A stretch of 64,000 bases of DNA, taken from contig CAKUFD010000004.1 of NCBI GenBank assembly GCA_934647195.1, forward strand, positions 1-64,000. The letters are read 5' to 3'. A model generated the notes under the pieces. The model was not told where the DNA came from. It saw only the letters and a program-made list of their open reading frames with translations, and ran no database searches. Source of the DNA: an uncultured Collinsella sp. (lineage in GTDB: Bacteria; Actinomycetota; Coriobacteriia; Coriobacteriales; Coriobacteriaceae). Shown here one piece after another: positions 57,893 through 64,000 of the stretch (position 1 is its first letter; every line of letters starts with the position of its first letter). The position numbers were made by a program, and so were the translations under genes.

Positions 57893-58135
57893 TCATGTGA
57901 AGGAGCTGTGAAAATGTGACAAATTAAACCTGTCGACTTTTTGACACATTGAGGAGGCGGGGGAGGAAGCTGGTGCCTTCGCCGTTGCCGGGGACATTGA
58001 AATTGTAGTGCGTTCCGCTGGTGCTGTCGGCGCACAGCGGTGCCGCTCTAGCGGTGAATGTGGAATAGAGAGGGCGTAGGCATGCTCGCGTGTCACCAGC
58101 GCTTGGCGCACAAGGCCCTGCGCATCAAAAGACAT
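57893..58135 (-). pseudogene. cdd: decayed cytidine deaminase fragment
   Basis: ATG 58135 with AGGAG upstream opens MSFDAQGLVRQALVTREHAYA, matching the N-terminus of cytidine deaminases (..AxEHAYAPYS..). After AYA the family sequence continues only in another frame (YSTFTARAAPLCADST), i.e. a frameshift, and the catalytic part is lost. It follows deoD by 60 bp, a usual nucleoside-salvage partnership. The remaining gap 57773-57892 holds an imperfect GC dyad only. Confidence 0.55.
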
Positions 58136-58194
58136 GCCTGCTCCTATTGGGTTGCGAAGGCAAGGTCGCCTTCTGGGCGGGTCGATGGACGAAC

Positions 58195-58920
58195 TCATGC
58201 GCCCGCATCGCAGACGCAGTCCAGGGCGATTTCCATCATCTGATGGAAACCCATCTGGCGTTCCTCGGCAGAAAGGGCTTCTCCGGTAACAAGGCTATCG
58301 GAGATGCTGAGCAGGCACAGGGCCTGCTTTCCGGCGCGTGCGGCGTTCATGTAGAGGGCAGCCGCTTCCATCTCGACGGCAAGAACGCCCATCTTTTGCC
58401 AACGCAGGTTGCAGTTGGGGGCGTCGGTGTAGAAGGCATCGCTCGAAAGGATGTTGCCCACCTGTATGGGAATGCTCCTGGTGTGGCCGGTGTTCACGGC
58501 GCGCTCTAGCAGGTCGAAGCTTGCGATGGGGGCAAAGCTTCCGGGGAGCTCGAATTGCGCGGCATAGTTCGAGTCGGTGCAGGCACCCATGCCGATGACA
58601 ACATCCTTGAGCTGCAGCTGGGGAGAGATGGCTCCTGCCGAGCCCACGCGGATGATGGCGTCGACGCCGTAGAAGTTGAAAAGCTCATACGAGTAGATGC
58701 CCATCGACGGCATGCCCATACCGCTGCCCATGACCGACACGCGGGACCCTCGATACGTTCCCGTGAAGCCAAGCATGTTACGAACGGTGTTGAAGCACGT
58801 GACGTCTTCCAGATAGTTATCGGCGATGTAGCGCGCTCGCAGGGGATCGCCAGGCATGAGTACGGTTTTGGCGATGTCTTTGGGCTGGGCGGCGTTGTGG
58901 GGCGTTGGGGTATTTGCCAT
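58195..58920 (-). CDS. deoD: purine-nucleoside phosphorylase, DeoD type
   Basis: The 241-aa product contains AKTVLMPGDPLRARYIADNY, RGSRVSVMGSGMGMPSMGIY, IRVGSAGAIS and VEMEAAALY, the PNP_UDP_1 signature of hexameric DeoD. It cleaves purine nucleosides with phosphate. Length normal for the family. Confidence 0.93.
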   Translation of the reverse strand: MANTPTPHNAAQPKDIAKTVLMPGDPLRARYIADNYLEDVTCFNTVRNMLGFTGTYRGSRVSVMGSGMGMPSMGIYSYELFNFYGVDAIIRVGSAGAISPQLQLKDVVIGMGACTDSNYAAQFELPGSFAPIASFDLLERAVNTGHTRSIPIQVGNILSSDAFYTDAPNCNLRWQKMGVLAVEMEAAALYMNAARAGKQALCLLSISDSLVTGEALSAEERQMGFHQMMEIALDCVCDAGA

Positions 58921-59100
58921 GGTGGAGGCGGCCTCCTTACGTTATGCATGCATGTGCCGTGCGGTTTTTGTACCCCCGCTGCCCTCTCGTGAACCCCTGA
59001 TGGTCGCGGGGTTGCTTGGCCCGTGCGTCCGTGCGGGCGGCTATACTGATACGGCTCATATGTCTGGCGCCATCGCGCCATCTTGAATGGAGTTTTGTTC

Positions 59101-61659
59101 ATGGCGTACGCCGTCGATATCGATTCGCTCAATCCCGCCCAGCGCGAGGCCGTGCTCACCACCGAGGGACCGCTTCTGGTACTCGCCGGCGCCGGTTCCG
59201 GCAAGACCCGTGTGCTCACCTTCCGTATCGCTCACATGATCGCCGATTTGGGCGTGCGCCCGTGGCAGCTTCTCGCCATTACCTTTACCAACAAGGCGGC
59301 GGCCGAGATGCGCGAGCGTCTGAGCTCCCTTTTGCCGGGGGGTACGCGCGGCATGTGGGTATGCACGTTCCACGCCATGTGCGTGCGCATGCTTCGCGAG
59401 GACGCCGACCTTTTGGGTTATACCGGCCAGTTTTCCATCTACGACGATGACGATTCGCGCCGCATGGTGCGCGATATCATGCAGGCGCTTTCCATCGAGC
59501 AAAAGCAATACCCCATCAACATGATCCGTTCCAAGATCTCGGCGGCGAAAAACGCCATGATCGGACCGGACGAGATGAGCGCTCGCGCGTCGAGCCCCCA
59601 GGAGGAGAAGGCTGCGCGCGTTTACGCGGAACTGGAGCGCCGCCTGCGCGCTGCGAACGCGATGGATTTCGATGACCTGCTGGTGCGCACGCTTGAGCTT
59701 TTGCGCAGCCGTCCTGAGGTGCTCGAAAAGTACCAGGAGCGCTTCCGCTACATCAGCGTGGACGAGTATCAGGATACGAACCACGTGCAGTACGAAATCG
59801 CGAATCTGCTCGCCGCCAAGTACAAGAACCTGATGGTTGTGGGCGACGACGACCAGTCGATTTACTCCTGGCGCGGTGCCGATATCTCCAACATCCTCGA
59901 CTTCGAGCAGGATTTTGCCGACGCCAAGGTGGTCAAGCTCGAGCAGAATTACCGTTCGACCGGCCATATCCTCTCGGCGGCAAACGCCGTGGTGCGCCAT
60001 AACTCGCAGCGCAAGGATAAGCGCCTGTTCACCGCTGCGGGCGACGGCGAGAAGATCCAGGCCTACCAGGCGAGCGACGAGCGCGATGAGGGTCGCTGGA
60101 TCGCCTCGGAGATCGACAAGCTTCACGATGGCGGCACGCCGTACGACGACATCGCCGTGTTCTACCGCACCAACGCGCAGTCGCGTATCTTGGAAGATAT
60201 GTTCCTGCGCGCGGGCGTGCCCTACAAGATTGTGGGCGGCACGAGGTTCTTCGACCGCGCCGAGGTACGCGACGTGATGGCCTACCTCAAGATGGTGGTG
60301 AACCCTGCCGACGAGATGAGTGTTAAGCGCGTGATCAATACGCCGCGCCGCGGCATCGGCTCCACGTCCATCCAAAAGATCGAGATGCTGGCCGCGTCCA
60401 ATCGTTGCTCGTTTTTTCAGGCATGTGAGCTCGCTTGCGCCGAGACGGGCATGTTCTCGGCCAAGGTTCGCAACGGCCTAGCCGATTTCGTCAACATCGT
60501 ACGCCGCGGTCGCCGCATGGACGGTGAGCTCAAAGACGTGGTCGAGGCTATCGTGGAGAGCGCGGGCCTCATCCAGGCGTATCGCAGCGAGGGCACGATG
60601 GAGGCGGAGGGTCGCGCCGAGAACATCCAGGAATTCATGGGCGTAGCAGCCGAATTCGAAGAGAGCCACGAGGATATCGAGGGCACTTTGGAGAGCTTGG
60701 AGGAGCTGCGCGCTGCCGGCGTCGGTGACGTGCCGCAGGCCACCTCGGTCTCTTTGCCCGCAAACGCGCCTCTCGTGCCGAGCGCGGCGCAGGCTGCTTC
60801 GGAGATCGAGCGCACCTATGGTCCGCTGGCGTGCAAGGCGCTGCCCGCATTGATGGAATGGCTTGCCCTTCGCTCGGACCTCGACGCGCTCTCGGGCCAG
60901 TCGAGCGCCATCACCATGATGACTATCCACTCGGCAAAGGGCCTGGAGTTTCCTGCCGTATTCGTCGCCGGCATGGAAGAGGGCATCTTCCCGCATGTCG
61001 CCGGCTTTGGCGGTGAAGATGCGGCGAAGCTCGAGGAAGAGCGTCGTCTGGCATACGTTGCCATCACGCGCGCTCGCAAGCGCCTGTTCCTCACCTATGC
61101 GGCTACGCGTCGCACCTATGGCTCTACGCAGGCCAATCCTCGTTCGCGCTTTGTGAACGAGATCCCCGACGAGGATATCGAGTTTTCCGGCATCGGGTCG
61201 TCCGGTTTCTCCGGCACGGGCTGGGAGAAGCGAGGCGATCGTCGCGGGACCTTTGGGTCTGGCCAGGGTTCGGATATGTACGGCGGACGCGTGTTTGGAT
61301 CGTATACGCGCTCGACGGGGGGCTCGGGTGCCTCTGCCGGGTCGTATGACAGCTTCTTTGGTGTGGCGGGAACCGAGCGCCATCGCGGTGTGAGCCCCGA
61401 TGCCGGTCGTAAGCCGGCCACGTTTGGCAGCGGTGCCGCGCGCCCGCGCCAACAGAAGGCGCCCGCTCCGGTTGAGCAGCGTCGCCCCGATGCGGCACGT
61501 GCTGCCGAGGTCTTTGCCGTGGGCGATGCCGTGAGTCATAAGACGTTTGGCGCCGGTACGGTTATCTCGGTCGATGGCGACATGATCGAGGTCCAGTTCG
61601 AGAAGAGCGGAAAGACTAAGAAGCTCATGAAGGGCTTTGCCCCCATCGTCAAGCTGTAG
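59101..61659 (+). CDS. pcrA: UvrD/PcrA superfamily-1 DNA helicase
   Basis: The 852-aa product starts MAYAVDIDSLNPAQREAVLT after GGAG. Motifs: Q-motif LNPAQREAV, Walker A AGAGSGKT, motif II DEYQDT, III DDDQSIYSWRGAD, VI AITRARKRLFLTYA. A low-complexity Gly/Ser linker (~690-770) precedes a PcrA-type C-terminal Tudor-like domain (VGDAVSHKTFGAGTVISVDG) that contacts RNA polymerase. 3'-5' unwinding in repair and replication. Confidence 0.94.
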   Translation: MAYAVDIDSLNPAQREAVLTTEGPLLVLAGAGSGKTRVLTFRIAHMIADLGVRPWQLLAITFTNKAAAEMRERLSSLLPGGTRGMWVCTFHAMCVRMLREDADLLGYTGQFSIYDDDDSRRMVRDIMQALSIEQKQYPINMIRSKISAAKNAMIGPDEMSARASSPQEEKAARVYAELERRLRAANAMDFDDLLVRTLELLRSRPEVLEKYQERFRYISVDEYQDTNHVQYEIANLLAAKYKNLMVVGDDDQSIYSWRGADISNILDFEQDFADAKVVKLEQNYRSTGHILSAANAVVRHNSQRKDKRLFTAAGDGEKIQAYQASDERDEGRWIASEIDKLHDGGTPYDDIAVFYRTNAQSRILEDMFLRAGVPYKIVGGTRFFDRAEVRDVMAYLKMVVNPADEMSVKRVINTPRRGIGSTSIQKIEMLAASNRCSFFQACELACAETGMFSAKVRNGLADFVNIVRRGRRMDGELKDVVEAIVESAGLIQAYRSEGTMEAEGRAENIQEFMGVAAEFEESHEDIEGTLESLEELRAAGVGDVPQATSVSLPANAPLVPSAAQAASEIERTYGPLACKALPALMEWLALRSDLDALSGQSSAITMMTIHSAKGLEFPAVFVAGMEEGIFPHVAGFGGEDAAKLEEERRLAYVAITRARKRLFLTYAATRRTYGSTQANPRSRFVNEIPDEDIEFSGIGSSGFSGTGWEKRGDRRGTFGSGQGSDMYGGRVFGSYTRSTGGSGASAGSYDSFFGVAGTERHRGVSPDAGRKPATFGSGAARPRQQKAPAPVEQRRPDAARAAEVFAVGDAVSHKTFGAGTVISVDGDMIEVQFEKSGKTKKLMKGFAPIVKL

Positions 61660-61703
61660 CCCCATCGGCGGGCTGTAGCACCGCACCTTGCCCTTCAATC
61701 GTC

Positions 61704-61772
61704 GGGCGCCGCACGCTAGGCGTGCGCCCTCCTCTTTCAGGGCAATCTGCGGCACTACAGCCCGTCGATGGC
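61704..61772. repeat. intergenic direct repeat, copy A (~69 bp)
   Basis: GGGCGCCGCACGCTAGG...ATCTGCGGCACTACAGCC..., nearly identical to 61800-61869 (70 bp). No gene is seen in 61660-62008 apart from these repeats. Confidence 0.75.
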
Positions 61773-61799
61773 CTCCGTCCCGTGGGGGGCGGGCTGCCG

Positions 61800-61869
61800 G
61801 GGCGCCGCACGCTAGGAGTGGTACCCTCCTCTTTCGGGCCAATCTGCGGCACTACAGCCGCCGATGGCC
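61800..61869. repeat. intergenic direct repeat, copy B (~70 bp)
   Basis: Second copy of the 61704-61772 unit with scattered differences; a trailing fragment of the same pattern also precedes copy A around 61665-61680. Confidence 0.75.
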
Positions 61870-62008
61870 TGATTCCGTGCGGAGTGCCGGATACATGCGT
61901 GGTTGTAACCACTCCGCGATGCCTGGGTCATGTTCGGCGCATGTCGCGTTATCATCCGGAGATAGCGACAATTACGGGCGATGAATGCTCGCGAGGAAGG
62001 GGAAGAAC

Positions 62009-62953
62009 ATGGCAGATGAACTCTATGTCGGCATCGACGTGGGCGGCACTTCGGTCAAGATCGGCGTCGTGACCAAGGAGGGCGACGTCGTCACCAAGGC
62101 GAGCGTCCCCACTCCTCCGCTGGTGGACGAAGCCGGCTATACGGCTGTTACGGATGGCGTTACGTCTGTGCTCGAGAATGCCAGCGTCGACGTATCCCTG
62201 CTCAAGGGTATCGGCCTTGCGGTTCCCTGTCCCGTTCCCGCCGACGGCAACATCTCCATCATCGCCAATCTGAGTCTCAACTTGCTGGGTGTGCGCGATG
62301 CGCTCCAGGCTTCCTTCCCGGGTGTATACGTTGGCTTCCTCAACGACGCCAACGCAGCTGCCATGGGCGAGCTGTGGAAGGGCGCGGGTGCTGGCTACAG
62401 CAGCCTCGTGCTCGTGACGCTCGGTACCGGTATCGGTGCGGGTGTCGTGCTCGATGGCAAGGTCCTTGCGGGCGCCAGCGGCGCAGCGGGCGAACTGGGC
62501 CACGTGATCGTCAATCCTGCCGAGACGCGTCAGTGCGGCTGCGGCCGCCATGGCTGCTTGGAGCAGTATGCTTCGGCCACGGGCATCGTCAACAGCTACC
62601 GCCTGGAGTGCGAGAAGCGCGGCTGCGAGCCTGTCGAGCTTTCCGGTCCCTCTGATTCGCGTAGTGTTTTTGAGGCTCTCGCCGCGGGCGATGAGGCCGC
62701 GCGCGCCGCCGTCGATACCATGGCGGGCGCGTTGGGCTTCGAGCTCGCTAACGCTGCTTGCTCCTTCGACCCCGAGGTCTTCGTGCTTGGCGGTGGCGTT
62801 TCTGCCGGTGCCGAGCATTATCTTGATCGCGTGACCGAGGTGTTCAAGAAGATGACGCTGTCCTGCTGCGCGGGTACGCCCATTACCATTGCTTCGCTTG
62901 GCAACGACGCCGGCATGCTCGGCGCCGCCTACTACGCGGTGACCAACGCATAG
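62009..62953 (+). CDS. ROK-family glucokinase / sugar kinase
   Basis: The 314-aa product starts MADELYVGIDVGGTSVKIGV (ATP phosphate loop) and has catalytic region FLNDANAAAMGE, VTLGTGIGAG and the ROK zinc motif CGCGRHGCLEQYAS. Probably phosphorylates glucose (GlcK-like). Shine-Dalgarno AGGAAGGGG. No HTH domain, so a kinase rather than a repressor. Confidence 0.92.
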   Translation: MADELYVGIDVGGTSVKIGVVTKEGDVVTKASVPTPPLVDEAGYTAVTDGVTSVLENASVDVSLLKGIGLAVPCPVPADGNISIIANLSLNLLGVRDALQASFPGVYVGFLNDANAAAMGELWKGAGAGYSSLVLVTLGTGIGAGVVLDGKVLAGASGAAGELGHVIVNPAETRQCGCGRHGCLEQYASATGIVNSYRLECEKRGCEPVELSGPSDSRSVFEALAAGDEAARAAVDTMAGALGFELANAACSFDPEVFVLGGGVSAGAEHYLDRVTEVFKKMTLSCCAGTPITIASLGNDAGMLGAAYYAVTNA

Positions 62954-62979
62954 CGCTCTTTGACATATCGACCAAAACG

Positions 62980-63015
62980 GAAAAAGGGGCACCTCGCGCT
63001 GAGGTGCCCCTTTTG
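62980..63015. terminator. bidirectional terminator
   Basis: AAAAGGGGCACCTC and GAGGTGCCCCTTTT perfect arms with a 5-nt loop, between convergent ROK and transglutaminase-like genes. Confidence 0.9.
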
Positions 63016-63044
63016 CTGGGCTAGGTAATCTGGCCCGTCTTACG

Positions 63045-64000
63045 TTAGACGAGGGTAATGAGCTTCATCAGCAAATCGACAGTGCCCACGTTGTAGCCGG
63101 CGGTTGCATAGACGCCGCGCAGGCTGCCATCGGGCTGCTTGCAAGCGAGCACCGTGAGCGGCAGCTTCTCGGGGTTCGCGAACATGCGGCGCGCGAGCTT
63201 TTCGGGCAGCTCGGTAAAGTCGTCGTAGGCGATGGTCACGTTGGCGAGGGTCGGCAGCGTGCGGGCGAGCGTGGGGTCCTCGAGCTGAGCGGGATCGCTG
63301 ATCACGAAGACGAGCGGCAGGCTCGCCTCGGCGACACGCTCTGCCTGTTCACGAAGCTCGTTGAGCAGGTGCTCGGTGGGCTCCATCCCGGGCTCCAGGA
63401 ACGAGACGGCAACCGGGTGCGAATCCGTTCCGTGCTCTCCGGCGATCTTTGCGGCGTCGACGGTATTGCCCTCGGCATCGCGCAAGGTGAACGCTTCGAG
63501 TGCGATGTCCTCGAGCATCTGCGATGCCTCGGGCTCGCGCAGAACGAGCTCGATGGGCTCGTCGGTGCCCGTGTCGCTTACATGGAAGGTGCGCTCGGCT
63601 GCCTGCGTATCGCCGTTGGGCAGGCGCGTGCTGCACACCAGGCGGTAGTCGCCAGCGGGAAGCGGCAGCGTGCACGAGCCGTCTTGGACCGAGGAGCCCC
63701 AGAAGTCAAGGGCCTCGAAGCCCAGGGCGCGGGTGCCGGCAACGGTGATGGTCGTCTCCAAGCGGGCGACACTCCAGGCCTGGAAATATCCGGGACCGGG
63801 CTCAACAGCGGAAGTGAAGGTGACATCGGCGGTGTGCTCGGCGCGCTCGACGGCCACAAATGCGCCCTGATGATAGTACTCGATGGCTCGGTCGTGCGGA
63901 TTTTGACGAGCGGCGATACCAAAGGTGCGGCAGATGGCCACGAACAGCGCATGGCACGTGACGGGGCTGCCCTGGCGGGAGAGCCAGGCGCCGCGCGGGC
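63045..64000 (-). CDS. transglutaminase-like protein, N-terminus outside window
   Basis: The frame is open past the right edge. At the edge, GSPVTCHALFVAICRTFGIA carries the presumed catalytic Cys of a transglutaminase-like (papain-fold) domain, followed by a long alpha/beta C-terminal region with VTFTSAVEPGPGYFQAW. Internal ATG/GTG starts are not true starts. Ordinary host gene; function of this group is not known precisely. Confidence 0.8.
   Translation of the reverse strand, partial: PRGAWLSRQGSPVTCHALFVAICRTFGIAARQNPHDRAIEYYHQGAFVAVERAEHTADVTFTSAVEPGPGYFQAWSVARLETTITVAGTRALGFEALDFWGSSVQDGSCTLPLPAGDYRLVCSTRLPNGDTQAAERTFHVSDTGTDEPIELVLREPEASQMLEDIALEAFTLRDAEGNTVDAAKIAGEHGTDSHPVAVSFLEPGMEPTEHLLNELREQAERVAEASLPLVFVISDPAQLEDPTLARTLPTLANVTIAYDDFTELPEKLARRMFANPEKLPLTVLACKQPDGSLRGVYATAGYNVGTVDLLMKLITLV

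Overview
The window looks like a chromosomal piece of a high-GC human-gut actinobacterium of the class Coriobacteriia, most likely Collinsella. This rests on base composition, SD-led and apparently leaderless genes side by side, the DUF2207/GluQRS/DeoD/PcrA housekeeping set, and gene style I recognise from that group. It is inference, not a database result. The host backbone occupies about 1-9250 and 44942-64000. One complete, apparently intact temperate siphovirus prophage of about 35.7 kb occupies 9251-44941.

Left host flank: a cut-off IS110-family transposase with a structured leader that could hold its bridge RNA; two small membrane-protein genes; serS; a tandem pair of paralogous lipoproteins; tRNA-Arg(ACG); an inverted-repeat element; a large protein of unknown function (810 aa); and tRNA-Ser(GCT). 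The tRNA-Ser gene is the prophage attachment site.

Prophage: a 32-bp core (3' end of tRNA-Ser) is repeated exactly at 9251-9282 and 44910-44941. Integrase arm-type repeats (TTGGCAA-like, 10-bp period) lie just inside both ends. Rightward genes sit at the right end: a CI-like repressor with an altered S24 active site, a DUF3800 gene coupled to a possible BECR-fold nuclease, dinD, the tyrosine integrase and a hicAB toxin-antitoxin pair. Everything from the Cro-like gene at 39738 leftward is read on the minus strand as one long overlapping series. First come regulators and small genes, then recombination/replication (RusA, DUF1351, ERF, SSB, DnaC-like loader) and a cluster of small zinc-binding proteins and HNH nucleases. 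Packaging follows (TerS, TerL, portal), then a MuF-like minor capsid protein, scaffold, HK97-fold capsid, connectors, tail tube, a tail chaperone with a -1 frameshift, tape measure, tail tip and fibre proteins, and a lysis cassette.

The most interesting system is at 23492-25447. The MuF-like virion protein carries a C-terminal RelA/SpoT-type synthetase domain, and two genes downstream lies a small HD hydrolase resembling (p)ppGpp hydrolases (SAH/Mesh1 type). That arrangement looks like a virion-borne alarmone-synthetase toxin with its own neutralising enzyme. A second candidate is the start/stop-overlapping DUF3800 and BECR-like pair in the lysogeny region.

Right host flank: duplicated 117-bp units carrying the displaced tRNA-Ser terminator, then gluQ, a cation diffusion facilitator, a DUF2207 membrane protein, a GNAT enzyme, purH, an unknown gene, a BceRS-like two-component system, a universal stress protein, uppP, a 2-hydroxyacid dehydrogenase, a decayed cytidine deaminase next to deoD, pcrA, a ROK sugar kinase and the C-terminal part of a transglutaminase-like protein.
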